The notes: generated by a model from the letters alone, not told the origin. DNA of 64,000 bases from CAWAWP01 sp963841205 (GCA_963841205.1 CAWJCH010000002.1:124001-188000), one strand, 5' to 3'; shown: positions 51,787 to 60,792, counted from the first letter of the stretch. Made by a program: numbers and translations.

Positions 51787-53376
51787 ATGGCAGCATCACT
51801 CGTGGTCATCGGCTCAGGACCCACCGCCATCGCCTGCGCCCATGCACTGGCTTCCAGCGGCTACGACGTAACGATGATCGACGCCGGCGTTGAGCTTGAG
51901 CCGGAGCGCGCACGCGTCGTCGAGCGCCTTCAGTCCCAGGCGCCGCAAGCATGGGCGCGAGAAGATCTCGCGATCCTGAAGGATGGTGCCGGTGCGACGG
52001 GGAGCGGTGTGCCGATCAAGCGACTCTATGGATCGGACTTCCCGTACCGCGAGGCGCGCGACCATGGTCCGTTGACAACGCGCGACGTCACGGCGTTTAC
52101 ATCGTTCGCTCGAGGTGGCCTCTCGAATGTATGGGGTGCGGCTGTCGCTCCCTACCGCCCAGAGGAGATCCGCGACTGGCCCATTTCGATTGAGGACTTG
52201 GCTGCATACTACAAGCGGGTGTTCCAATTCGTCCCCCTGGCGGCGGAGCGTGACGACCTCGAGGGGATGTTCCCCTTCTACTCGGACGATCTCGAACCGC
52301 TAACCAGCAGCAAGCAAGCAGAAATGTTGCTGGAGCGGATGGAGAGGAAGCGCAAACGACTGGAGCAGCAGGGCTTTGTCTGGGGCAGGTCGCGGCTGGC
52401 GGTTCGGCAAACATCGCGCGCCGGTCGGCATGGTTGCGTGTACTGCGGCCTCTGCATGTACGGGTGCCCGTATGATCTCATCTATAACTCGGCCCAAACC
52501 TTGGATGAACTCGTGGCTTCGGGCAGGGTGAGCTACCACAAGGACATGGTCGTAGGTTCGCTCGCGGAGCGGGACGGTGGCATCCTTATTCATGGGCATG
52601 ACCGTCGGACGCGCGCTCCCTTCCGGATTGAGGCGGATCGTGTCTTCCTGGGCGCCGGCGTCTACTCCACCGCTCGGATCATGCTGAGGTCCATGGGTCA
52701 GGATGACGATTCCCTCACGATGCGCGACTCGCAGTACTTCCTGTTGCCGCTCCTTGCGCTCCCCCTGGTCAGGCCGTCAGATACCGAACGCTTGCATACG
52801 CTCGCGCAGCTCTTCGTCGAGCTGCGCGATCCCGCACTCGGTTCGTATCCTGTCCATCTCCAACTGTACACGTACAATGATCTATACGCGAGCGCGGTGA
52901 AGAGCACCGCCGGTATGCTGTATCCGCTCGTGCGGGTGCCCGCAGGCGCGCTGCTGCGCCGGCTCATGGTCATCCAAGGGTACTTGCACTCCGATCTCTC
53001 GGGGAGTGCCACCATGCGCCTGCGCCCCGATGGGACACTTGAGGTGACGCGGCAGATCAATCCGCAGTCCAATGGCGTGGTGCGGCATGCTGTGAAGAAG
53101 CTACGACGGAATGCACGGGCGCTTGGTTTCTTGCCGATCCGGCAACTTCTGAAAATCGGGGCGCCCGGCCAGGGTGCGCATGTCGGTGGGACCCTGCCCA
53201 TGAGGCGGGACCCGAGCAAATGGGAAACCGACGTAATGGGCCGGCCCCAGGGCTTCTCGCGCCTGCATATCGTAGACGCAAGCGTGCTGCCAAGCATCCC
53301 CTCAACCACCATCACGCTTAGTGCGATGGCGAATGCCTATCGCATCGGAACTGAGTGGCGCGATTATGTCGGATAG
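51787..53376 (+). CDS. GMC-family FAD oxidoreductase
   Basis: A 529-residue protein starting MAASLVVIGSGPTAIACAHAL. FAD is bound by the N-terminal GSGPTA Rossmann motif. Then come FARGGLSNVWGAAVAPY, a cysteine cluster CVYCGLCMYGCPYDLIY (residues 218-234) resembling an iron-sulphur or metal site, and the C-terminal GMC part VDASVLPSIPSTTITLSAMANAYRI. Relatives in glycan clusters oxidise sugar lipids or alcohols; the substrate is not known. It is 65 bp after the GT2 gene and overlaps the epimerase by 11 bp. Confidence 0.85.
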   Translation: MAASLVVIGSGPTAIACAHALASSGYDVTMIDAGVELEPERARVVERLQSQAPQAWAREDLAILKDGAGATGSGVPIKRLYGSDFPYREARDHGPLTTRDVTAFTSFARGGLSNVWGAAVAPYRPEEIRDWPISIEDLAAYYKRVFQFVPLAAERDDLEGMFPFYSDDLEPLTSSKQAEMLLERMERKRKRLEQQGFVWGRSRLAVRQTSRAGRHGCVYCGLCMYGCPYDLIYNSAQTLDELVASGRVSYHKDMVVGSLAERDGGILIHGHDRRTRAPFRIEADRVFLGAGVYSTARIMLRSMGQDDDSLTMRDSQYFLLPLLALPLVRPSDTERLHTLAQLFVELRDPALGSYPVHLQLYTYNDLYASAVKSTAGMLYPLVRVPAGALLRRLMVIQGYLHSDLSGSATMRLRPDGTLEVTRQINPQSNGVVRHAVKKLRRNARALGFLPIRQLLKIGAPGQGAHVGGTLPMRRDPSKWETDVMGRPQGFSRLHIVDASVLPSIPSTTITLSAMANAYRIGTEWRDYVG

Positions 53377-54235
53377 TAGGTCGCTGTACGCCGTCACAGG
53401 GGCCAACGGCTACGTTGGCGGTGTCATCGCCTCGCACCTCCGGTCGCAAGGTGCCGAGGTCGTTGAGTTGAATCGGCGCATGGTGGCAGGCGTGGAAGGA
53501 GATCGCGTCATCCCCTTTCGCCTGGGGGACGACATTGCTCCCCAGTCCTTCGAGGGCGTCCAAGCCCTCGTGCACTGCGCCTACGATTTTGGCGTGAGAT
53601 CTTGGAAGGATATTGTCCGGGTCAATGTAGAGGGATCTCGGCGCCTCTTCGCCGCCGCCCATGCCGCGGGCGTGCCGAGGGTCGTCTTCATCTCGACGTT
53701 GAGCGCCTTCGAGGGGTGCCGTTCGCGTTATGGGCAGGCCAAGCTCGAGACCGAGAAGTTGGGCGGAGAGATCGGCGCTCTCTCGGTACGTCCGGGTCTC
53801 ATTTTCGATGACTCGGCTCCGAAGGGGATGGTTGGTGCGCTTTCCGCCGTCGTTGCCAAGAGCCCGGTGGTCCCACTGGTGGGCACCGGAAAGCCCGTGC
53901 TCTTCCCCTGCCACGCCGACGATCTCGTCCGTCTGGTCGAATACCTTTGCACCACACAAGTCGCAGTGGCATCCCCTATCACCGCCGCATCCCCGCATGG
54001 CTTGCAGTTTCGGCAAATTCTGTCGCTTCTCGCGCGCAAGAAGGGGCGACGCGTTGTATTTGTGCCGGTGCCTTACCCAGTCACACTTCTCGGCTTGCGC
54101 TCATTGGAGGCGCTCGGACTGAAGACGCGCTTACGCAGCGACAGCTTGATAAGCCTGATTAATCAGCCGAAGCATGTGGACTTCTCATCGCTCATGCAAA
54201 CTGGTGTCCACTTTCGCGACTTTGGATTTCGCTAA
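53366..54235 (+). CDS. NAD-dependent epimerase/dehydratase
   Basis: A 289-residue extended SDR protein starting MSDSRSLYAVTGANGYVGGVI. The nucleotide motif TGANGYVGG (residues 11-19), the tyrosine in CRSRYGQAKLETE (YxxxK), FISTLSAFEG and SVRPGLIFDD are standard. It acts on nucleotide sugars or oxidised sugar intermediates. It is coupled to the GMC oxidoreductase by overlap, so the pair may perform an oxidation-reduction epimerisation like DprE1/DprE2; that parallel is inference. Confidence 0.85.
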   Translation: MSDSRSLYAVTGANGYVGGVIASHLRSQGAEVVELNRRMVAGVEGDRVIPFRLGDDIAPQSFEGVQALVHCAYDFGVRSWKDIVRVNVEGSRRLFAAAHAAGVPRVVFISTLSAFEGCRSRYGQAKLETEKLGGEIGALSVRPGLIFDDSAPKGMVGALSAVVAKSPVVPLVGTGKPVLFPCHADDLVRLVEYLCTTQVAVASPITAASPHGLQFRQILSLLARKKGRRVVFVPVPYPVTLLGLRSLEALGLKTRLRSDSLISLINQPKHVDFSSLMQTGVHFRDFGFR

Positions 54236-54301
54236 GATTGCGCCAAACGGTGAGTGTGTGAGCGGGCAGCAGCTTCAATGACACGGTGGGAGGGAGCTTT
54301 G

Positions 54302-55714
54302 ATGGAGAGCACATCTTCGCGTTCAACGCGCTCGGCGCTTACCCCGGATGCCGAGGATGTAGCGTCGCCTGGTAGTGAGCCGACTCGCCTCCTAACGAGG
54401 CAGCGCCTCCTTGTCGCGTGCTGTCTCTTCTTCTTTGGGCTTGCGGTGTTCCTGTTAACCGATGTGGCGTTTCACATCCCTTTAACCAGTCAGTCCTCCA
54501 CGCCATATTTCACCGATCAGGCGGCTTCGTGGCTCCAGGGGCGGTTGGATCTCTGGCCAGTGCCCTTGCCAATTTCCGACGTCCTCTATCCCAACAACCA
54601 TACATTGACTGATTTGGTCACCTTACACGGCCACTACTATTCAATTTACGGGTTGACCCCCGCCCTCCTGGCCCTCCCTTTCGTGGCGATCTTTGGGCGG
54701 GACACGAGTGACATACTCCTTTTTCTGGTTGTATCGGCGATGAATCTCGGCCTGCTCTTCCTGATTTTCGAGCAACTAGCCCGTAGGGGATTCACCCACC
54801 GGGGTTGGCGTGAAAATGCCATTTGGAGCGCGCTTCTTTACCTGGGTGGGACCGGATTCTATCTCTCATTGGGTGGCGAGGTATGGTTTTCAGCGCACAT
54901 CGTGGGCGTAGCCTTCACCTTGCTGTCTCTTTTGTTGGCTATGAGTCGCCGCTTCGTGTTCAGTGCGATAGCGCTGGCTGCGGCCTTCTTTGCCCGCACG
55001 ACACCGCTATTGGGATTTCCCTTCTTACTCTACCTTGCCTGGGATCACGGTGGAACGCCGCACTCGATTGGTGAATTCGTGCGCTCGGTGAGGGCACGCC
55101 GTCCAGATTGGAACCAAGTGCCATGGAGGAGGCTCGCCGGCGTTGTTGCTGTAGTAATTGTGATGCTAGGCGTTTACGTGTTCAGGAACGTGGCAATGTT
55201 CGGTAGCCCTTCGGAATCGGGCTATGGTTTGCTCTTGGCGCAGGACTACGGGGTTCTTGCACCCTACGGGCTCTTCAGCATTCACTATCTCAAGGCCGAC
55301 CTGGTAAACAATTTCCTCAACTTTCCCGTTGTCATCAACCACCGCTTTGGACTCGAGCCAATGATCGACATGGTAAATGGTGGTCAAGGGATCTCCGTAT
55401 TCCTCACCACGCCCCTGTTCTTGTTACTCTTCTGGCGCAATAAGGAGCGCAGTAACCTTCGGCTGGCGTTGTGGATCACGATAGCCGCGATGACTGCCGT
55501 CACAGTGTTCTATTTTACCGCCGGTTATCCTGAGTTCGGGACGCGTTATCTGTTCGACATGTATCCGTATGCCTGGGTGCTCCTGCTGTTGAACGACGTT
55601 CGCTTTGATTGGCGCGTTGTTGCGCTGGGCGTCTTCGCCATCGGCGTAAATGTCCTGGGCGCCCGCAATTTCTGGACTTGGCACCCTGTAGATTTGTCAC
55701 ATCTGCACCTTTGA
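54302..55714 (+). CDS. polytopic membrane protein, GT-C-like
   Basis: A 470-residue protein starting MESTSSRSTRSALTPDAED. About eleven helices are seen, beginning LLVACCLFFFGLAVFLLTDVAF. A first outside loop contains YFTDQAASWLQGRLDLWPVPLP, and EVWFSAHIVG and FFARTTPLLGFPFLLYL are typical of GT-C type membrane glycosyltransferases or glycan assembly proteins. It would use lipid-linked sugars made by the GT2 enzyme. It is last of the four-gene run. Confidence 0.7.
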   Translation: MESTSSRSTRSALTPDAEDVASPGSEPTRLLTRQRLLVACCLFFFGLAVFLLTDVAFHIPLTSQSSTPYFTDQAASWLQGRLDLWPVPLPISDVLYPNNHTLTDLVTLHGHYYSIYGLTPALLALPFVAIFGRDTSDILLFLVVSAMNLGLLFLIFEQLARRGFTHRGWRENAIWSALLYLGGTGFYLSLGGEVWFSAHIVGVAFTLLSLLLAMSRRFVFSAIALAAAFFARTTPLLGFPFLLYLAWDHGGTPHSIGEFVRSVRARRPDWNQVPWRRLAGVVAVVIVMLGVYVFRNVAMFGSPSESGYGLLLAQDYGVLAPYGLFSIHYLKADLVNNFLNFPVVINHRFGLEPMIDMVNGGQGISVFLTTPLFLLLFWRNKERSNLRLALWITIAAMTAVTVFYFTAGYPEFGTRYLFDMYPYAWVLLLLNDVRFDWRVVALGVFAIGVNVLGARNFWTWHPVDLSHLHL

Positions 55715-56093
55715 CGCCGCGGAGGCCTTGGCAATAGCTTATTCCACTGGCGGAGTACACCTGGTCAGGTCAAGGCCTCTCTCCGAGGACGCTGGAGCGC
55801 GTGCTGCACGCCGCGTATGAGCCGACGGAGGAAACCATCGCGGCAGTGGCCGAGGGCATGCGGCTGCTCGACCTGGACAATCCGCGGGACATCGCCGGCT
55901 GGCGTGAGGCGCTGACTCCCGACGTATTAGCAGACGTGTTTGGCGTCGATGGCGCGACGCTTCGGGTGGGTACACATGGTGCAGAGTCGGGGCATGACGG
56001 CGTCTCCTGTCAAGCTTCTTCCAAAGCAGTGGGCGTAACCCAAGCCGTATTTGCTTCATGCAAGAACCGTCGCCACGCGCAAAGGAGAGTGCT
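55715..56093. other. gap with an old gene fragment
   Basis: A frame from GTG 55801 reads YEPTEETIAAVAEGMRLLDL, then DNPRDIAGWREALTPDVLAD, then VFGVDGATL, before turning into unlikely sequence. It is probably a decayed gene piece, not recognised. GGAGGCCTTG (55721) and CAAGGCCTC (55771) form a weak hairpin after the membrane-protein gene. Confidence 0.35.
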
Positions 56094-56222
56094 ATGCGCC
56101 CACGGATTCGATTGCTCATCATGATCTTGTTTGTCCTCCTGAGCCTCGCCTTGCTCGGTGCCTGCGGCTCGTACAACTCGCCGGGCAATGGCACGCCTGC
56201 CGCCACGAGCGCCGGATACTAG
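56094..56222 (+). CDS. 42-residue lipoprotein
   Basis: AAAGGAGAG lies 5 bases before ATG 56094. The protein is MRPRIRLLIMILFVLLSLAL followed by LGACGSYNSPGNGTPAAT and SAGY. It has a basic start, a long hydrophobic stretch and a clear lipobox LGAC with cysteine at residue 24. After processing only about 19 residues would remain, so it would be a lipid-anchored peptide. Such lysis-protein-like or entericidin-like peptides occur in plasmid regions; no relative was recognised. It is followed by the large perfect hairpin at 56279. Confidence 0.6.
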   Translation: MRPRIRLLIMILFVLLSLALLGACGSYNSPGNGTPAATSAGY

Positions 56223-56278
56223 GCGCAGTCGGCATCGGTCACTCGCCCACTTTCTCGTGGTGGGTGGTTCCTAAGTCG

Positions 56279-56323
56279 GGGCTTATTACGAGGGGGCTAG
56301 TATAGCCCCCTCGTAATAAGCCC
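56279..56323. repeat. perfect 21-bp hairpin
   Basis: Arms 56279-56299 (starting GGGCTTATTACGAGG) and 56303-56323 (ending CGTAATAAGCCC) are fully complementary around a 3-base loop. There is no T-run after it, so a terminator is less likely than a structural or protein-binding site. The outer TAAGCCC is the unit that repeats to the right. Confidence 0.85.
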
Positions 56324-56418
56324 TACGCCCGCCATTCTTGGTTGCTAAGCCCTCGTAAGCCCTCCGAAAATACTGGAGGATTCAGCCCACCGCGCTCGCC
56401 TGCTAAGCCCATAAGCCC
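56317..56418. repeat. iteron-like TAAGCCC repeats
   Basis: TAAGCCC occurs at 56317, 56346, 56356, 56404 and 56412, with a variant TAAGCG at 56433. All are in one orientation directly beside the RepA-like pseudogene. Spacings are 29, 10, 48 and 8 bases. Irregular spacing argues against strict iterons, but the density is far above chance. Confidence 0.55.
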
Positions 56419-56461
56419 TGCTCCCTGGCTGCTAAGCGTTCCCATCGGATGCCCCTCGTTC

Positions 56462-57575
56462 CTATTGCTCGGCCAACTCTTCGGCATACTCGCGCCCGAA
56501 GCGTGGCAAGCGGTACAGCCCGTCGCGCGGGTCTTGCCACGCGAGGTCCAGCTGCTCCAACTCGTTGACGATGCGGCGAAAAGTGTCCTTGGAGATGCCG
56601 ATCACGAGCATCGCGCGGCCAGCCCAGTCGCTGTAGGCCACGCCGTCCATGTTGTCCATCGCCAGCGCGATGAAGACATCCAGTGTGCGTCCGGGCGTTG
56701 CGTCGCAGCGGCGTGCTCTGGAGTGCTGCGGAGCCATTGCACGGCACGATCACCAGCGAACTGGAGTCGGCGTCGCCACGTTCTATCACTTCCAACTGCG
56801 CCGTGAGGGCGATGGTGTGGAACGGGTCGGCGTCTTTCTGCTTTTCGCAGACCAGCCGGAGCCCGTCGCCTGGGGCCAGCTTCGCGACGTTCTCATCTCC
56901 CACCACGTGGACCACGGTGTCGGCGTCGTTGTAGTACACCGAGTTGCAGCGCATATGGGACTGTTCGTAGCCGGTGTGGTGGATGAACAGGACGCAGCAA
57001 GCCATTACTCGCCGCAGCCTATCGGCTGCCGACACCAGGCTCTCGGCATCCTGGGTGTTGTCCTCGCTGCCGCCCGCCAAGCTTCGCGCCAGGGTGTCGA
57101 TGATGATGAGGGCCGGTTTCGTCTCGCCCAACGCGGCGCGGATGCAGGCGAGCAGGGCATCTACGTGGTCGGCTTAGAGTAGGTGGACCGCTTCGGGCAG
57201 CACGTATAGGTCGGTCTGCCCCTGCACGTCGTTGTGGTGTTTCCAGGCGCTGATGCGCTTGCCGAAGCTGCGGGCACCCTCAGCCGTGACGTAGACCACC
57301 AGCCCACCAGCCCAGGCTTCACCACACGCCCCTGCCAGTGGGCCCCAGCGGCGATGCAGAGCGCCCAATCCAGCGCCACAAAGGACTTCCACCGCCCGGA
57401 GCGCCCGTACAGGAAAGGCGATGGACTCTTCAAAGAGCAGGTCGCCCAAGATGCCCTGTGCCGGTGGCATGTTCTCGGCTTCCACGTCGGTCAGCAGCTT
57501 GAATTTGGGCTGCGCGGGCTTGTGGCCGTTCTGGCTGCCTAGCGGGGCCAGCCGCGCATTCTCCGGGCGCAGCGC
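56462..57575 (-). pseudogene. RepA-like plasmid replication ATPase, decayed
   Basis: The fragments read in order RPENARLAPLGSQNGHKP, then FKLLTDVEAENMPPAQGILG, then a Walker A region with lost spacing (GRSGRWKSFVALDWALCIA), VVYVTAEGARSFGKRISAWK and LYVLPEAVHLL. An in-frame TAA follows (near 57175). Then comes ALIIIDTLARSLAGGSEDNT (Walker B), VLFIHHTGYEQSHMRC and EKQKDADPFHTI. In a third frame a C-terminal winged helix ends REYAEELAEQ at 56462. This is the RecA-fold hexameric helicase family of RSF1010 RepA and phage relatives. Two frameshifts and one stop make it dead. Confidence 0.75.
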
Positions 57576-57627
57576 GCCGCACCTGCCGCGCAACCTACCC
57601 GGTAGGTCCCCACTCCAACTCGCGCAC

Positions 57628-57668
57628 AAATGGGCGGGAGGACGTTTCTCACGCCCTCCCGCCCATTT
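57628..57668. terminator. bidirectional terminator hairpin
   Basis: AAATGGGCGGGAGG (57628-57641) and CCTCCCGCCCATTT (57655-57668) are perfectly complementary over 14 bases. It ends the permease transcript on the minus strand. Confidence 0.7.
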
Positions 57669-57714
57669 CACGCTCCTGCTGACTCCTCGCTCTGTACTCC
57701 GCGTTGAATCGCTC

Positions 57715-58542
57715 CTATCGGCTGACGCGGCGACCATAGAGCGAGACCGAGAGCGGGATGAACACCACCAAGATCAGCAGGCACCAGGCCAGCGAGAGCC
57801 AGCCATCATTGCCCACCGGCTGGCCCAGGATCCAGGCGCGCACCGCGTCGATGAAGATCGTCACCGGCTGGTGCGCGGCGAACCACTGCAACCAGTCCGG
57901 CGTGATGGTATCAACCGGAACAAACGCGCTACTGGCGAAGGTCAGCGGGAAGAGCCAGATAAAGCCGACCGACTGCGCCGCCTCAACGCTGCGCACCAGC
58001 AGGCCCATCGTCGCCGAGACCCACGAGAAAGCGAAGCTCACCAGCAGGATGATGCCGAACGCCGCCAGCCACCCCAAAGGGCTCCCCTGCGGGTTGAAGC
58101 CGACCAGCAGCCCCACCACCAGCATGACGATCACCACCACGAAGTTGCGCGCTAGATCGGCCAGCGTGCGCCCCGTCAGCACAGCAGACTTCGCCATCGG
58201 CAACGAGCGAAAACGGTCGATCAAGCCGCGCTCCAGATCCTGCGCCAACCCGACGCCAGTCGTCGTCGCGCCGAAGATGATCGTCTGGATGAAGATGCCC
58301 GCCATCAGGTAATTGACGTAGCTGACGCCAGGCGGCAACTGCGTGATCGCCCCGCCGAAGACATAGCGGAAGAGCAGCACAAACATCACCGGCTGAATTG
58401 TCGCGAAGACGATCTCATCGGGGATGCGCGGAATCTGGCGGATGCGCCGCATCGCCAACACAAGGGCGTCGGCCAAGGCCCAATACAGTCGGCTATGCTT
58501 AACTCGCGCTGAGGAGGCGCTGGTGATATGAATGGAGGTCAT
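57715..58542 (-). CDS. ABC-2 permease, DrrB-like
   Basis: A 275-residue protein starting MTSIHITSASSARVKHSRLYW. Six helices are spread from residue 52 to 260. The ABC-2 signature region LPMAKSAVLTGRTLADLARNFVV, then GWLAAFGIILLVSFAFSW and VGFIWLFPLTFASSAFVP, is that of daunorubicin-resistance type exporters. It starts within the stop of the ATPase gene (ATGA overlap). Because the ATPase has lost its N-terminal half, the exporter is probably dead or depends on another ATPase. Confidence 0.88.
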   Translation of the reverse strand: MTSIHITSASSARVKHSRLYWALADALVLAMRRIRQIPRIPDEIVFATIQPVMFVLLFRYVFGGAITQLPPGVSYVNYLMAGIFIQTIIFGATTTGVGLAQDLERGLIDRFRSLPMAKSAVLTGRTLADLARNFVVVIVMLVVGLLVGFNPQGSPLGWLAAFGIILLVSFAFSWVSATMGLLVRSVEAAQSVGFIWLFPLTFASSAFVPVDTITPDWLQWFAAHQPVTIFIDAVRAWILGQPVGNDGWLSLAWCLLILVVFIPLSVSLYGRRVSR

Positions 58543-59275
58543 ACCGCTACCTTTTCACTGTTGCGGTCGCGTCGGCCCTCCGGCTTCGCGGGTTGGGCGG
58601 GCGCCTCTTCGGCGGCGTGGCCAGTCAGCGCGAGGAAGACGTCGTCCAGGGTGGGACGACGCAGCGCCAGATCGTCGAGCTGCACATTCGACGCGTCGAG
58701 GTCGCGCACGACGCCCGCCAGCAGCCGCGAACCATTCGTCACCGGCACGCTGACACCGCGATGCTCAACATCCACCCGCGCCTCACCCGAGGCATGCGTG
58801 CTGAGGATGCGCCTCACCTCATCGAGGTTGCCGCCCCGCGCCACGGTCACTTCCAACCGCTCGCCGCCCACCTGGGCCTTCAACTCGTCGGCGGTGCCGG
58901 TGGCGATCGCGCGGCCCTGGTCGACCACCACGATCTTCTTGGCGAGTTGGTCGGCCTCTTCGAGGTACTGCGTCGTCAGCAGCACGGTCGTCCCGTCGGC
59001 GACGAGGCCGCCGATCACGTCCCACATGCCCAGGCGGCTGCGCGGATCGAGGCCTGTCGTCGGCTCATCGAGGAAGAGCACTGGCGGCGCCACCAGCAGG
59101 CTCGCCGCGAGGTCCAGCCGCCGTCGCATGCCGCCCGAATACGTCTTGACGATGCGATTGGCGGCGTCGGTCAGCTCGAAACGCTCCAGCAGCTCGACAG
59201 CCCGACCCTTCACAAACGTGCCAGGGAGGTGGTAGAGGAGCCCGAACATCTCGACGTTATTTCGGTAGTACGTAC
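58539..59275 (-). pseudogene. DrrA-like ABC ATPase lacking Walker A
   Basis: Only the last 240 residues remain. They have the signature TYSGGMRRRLDLAASLL, Walker B PVLFLDEPTTGLDPRS, the switch region TTVLLTTQYLEEADQLA and the DrrA-type C-terminal domain ending RPTLDDVFLALTGHAAEE. The first 80 or so residues with Walker A and the Q-loop are absent; the frame is open upstream only to NNVEMFGLLYH and then meets LD-carboxypeptidase sequence. An internal start at ATG 59249 exists but would make an inactive fragment. Confidence 0.8.
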
Positions 59276-60042
59276 CGTCGCTCCGCGCTCGCCTTGTCCA
59301 TGGTCGGGTTGCGGCTGGGCACGAAGCCGCCTGCTGTCGCCGCGCGGGGCTTGCCCGCCTGTTCGAGCTGCACCAGCTTGCGCTCCAGGCCGTGCGGGCT
59401 GTTGCCCACCTCTTCGAAGAGGAAGATAGCGTCGTCCAGGTCGAGCTCCCACGGCGTGCCCATCGTCTCCATCAGATCGCCCAGGCACCCGCCGACGACC
59501 CGCCCACTGGCCCTACCAGGCGCGATGGCGCGCACCCACGGATCGCCAGGGTCGCGCGGGATCGGCCCGGTCGTCTGCCCACCCAGCACCCGCAACATGT
59601 GGTCGCTGGTAAAGGATGACCACGTCGCCACCAGCGTGAGCGACGGGCCGTAGAAGGCCATCAGGCCCGTCCGACGCAGCAACGCCGTGTGCAGCGCGGA
59701 GATGTTCGACGAGCCGATGAACGGCTTGGGGTGCGCGGCGATGTCCTCATAGTCCAGCAGCGGGACGACCTGCGCCGCGCCCGTGCCACCGCGCAGACAC
59801 TGGATCACGTCCACCTCGGGGTCGGCGAACATCGCCATCAGGTCGCGGGCGCGCGTCTCTGGGCTGCCCGCCGTCCAGTCGGTGCGCTCATGGATGCCCT
59901 CGGCCAACTTGACGCGGTAGCCACGCGCCTCCCACCAGGCAACCCCGCGCAGCAAGTCCGAACGACGATTGTAGGGGCTGGCCGGCGCCACGACGCCGAT
60001 GGTCCCTCCCGGCGGAAGCGCGTTGGCGATCAACGGTGGCAT
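59257..60042 (-). pseudogene. ldcA-like: LD-carboxypeptidase (S66), C-terminally truncated
   Basis: GAGGAGGAGAG precedes ATG 60042 (MPPLIANALPPGGTIGVVAP). The N-terminal domain has CLRGGTGAAQVVPLLDYE and PFIGSSNISALHTALLR, with the nucleophile serine normally in this SDxT/SN region. The second domain starts RVVGGCLGDLMETMGTPWELDL and IFLFEEVGNSPHGLERKL. The family continues for about 50 more residues with the last catalytic histidine; here it stops after SAERRYVLPK at the junction with the ABC ATPase. Recycling of peptidoglycan tetrapeptides would be lost. Confidence 0.75.
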
Positions 60043-60154
60043 GCTCTCCTCCTCGGTGCGTGACAGAAACCATGTCCGTCGCGTCACGGCGGTAATTCGC
60101 TCGCCATCCTACCACGAGCCGATCGCCGCCAAGGGAGGGAAAACTCCCCGAACT

Positions 60155-60565
60155 TTACGTCCGCTCGATCACCACAAGCGGAATCTCGCGCGTCGTCTTC
60201 TCCTGCTGCGCCGGGAGATAGGGCACGATCTCCGCCTGCCGCGCGATCAGGTCCGCGCGCTCTGCCCCTTCCGCCGTCCGCGCCCGCGCGGCGAATCGCT
60301 CGCTCCCCAGCTCCACCGTCACCTCCGGGTGCGCCACCAGATTGCGATACCAGTCGGGATGCGCCGGCGCGCCCGCGTTCGCCGCGATCACGATGATCCG
60401 CTTGCCATCCCTGCCGTAGCCCAGCGGTGTCACCCGCTCCATACCGCTCTTCGCGCCCGTGGTCGTCAACAACAGGATGTGGCTCTTGGCCAGCTGTCCG
60501 CTCAGTACGCCGCCGTTCGCCCGAAATTCCGCGATCAGCGCGCGGTTATACTCATGCATATCCAT
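60155..60565 (-). CDS. deazaflavin (F420)-dependent reductase family
   Basis: A 136-residue protein with AGGGAGG upstream of ATG 60565 (MDMHEYNRALIAEFRANGG). Motifs HILLLTTTGAKSGMERVTPLGY, DGKRIIVIAANAG, HPDWYRNLVAHPEVTVELG and RARTAEGAERADL are those of the Ddn/FDOR split-barrel family, which uses F420H2 in Actinobacteria and Chloroflexota. It reduces small electrophiles; the exact substrate is unknown. Its presence fits an F420-producing host. Confidence 0.85.
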   Translation of the reverse strand: MDMHEYNRALIAEFRANGGVLSGQLAKSHILLLTTTGAKSGMERVTPLGYGRDGKRIIVIAANAGAPAHPDWYRNLVAHPEVTVELGSERFAARARTAEGAERADLIARQAEIVPYLPAQQEKTTREIPLVVIERT

Positions 60566-60667
60566 GATGCACAGCCTCCCTGTTGCCACAGAGCGCGAAT
60601 ACCGCCATGCTGCGGATCGCCACGACGTGATGGTAACACGCCGTGCAGGCATGTCGCTCTATTTTGC

Positions 60668-60775
60668 CTGACTGGCGCAAAACCGGAAACCATGACCAGT
60701 CGCCGCCTGTAGGCGGCCCGGCTTTCACCCTCATGCCTGAAGGTATGGGGCCTCAGCCGGGATTTTGCTAGGCCG
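60668..60775 (-). repeat. solo left end of an IS605-type TnpB element
   Basis: The sequence around GGCCCGGCTTTCACCCTCATGCCTGAAGG and CCTCAGCCGGGATTTTGC (split across 60715-60770) matches the left end of TnpB element 1 (25790-25848) in the same minus orientation. No tnpB follows, so it is a remnant or a minimal mobile derivative. Confidence 0.55.
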
Positions 60776-60792
60776 CAAAGGAGGCGATCCGA

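Larger units (their letters stand above)
57567..58720. repeat. direct duplication, right (intact) copy
   Basis: Matches 47550-48657. It starts within a piece of the RimJ-type gene tail (GCGCCGCACCTGCCGCG), which here has no gene body, showing that the arrangement at 47.5 kb is the original order. It continues through the terminator and the intact permease. Confidence 0.85.

Noticed and set aside
56279..56323. Rho-independent terminator
   Set aside because: The stem is perfect but there is no T-tract on either side, and the arm sequence recurs as repeats, so a protein-binding or structural site is preferred.
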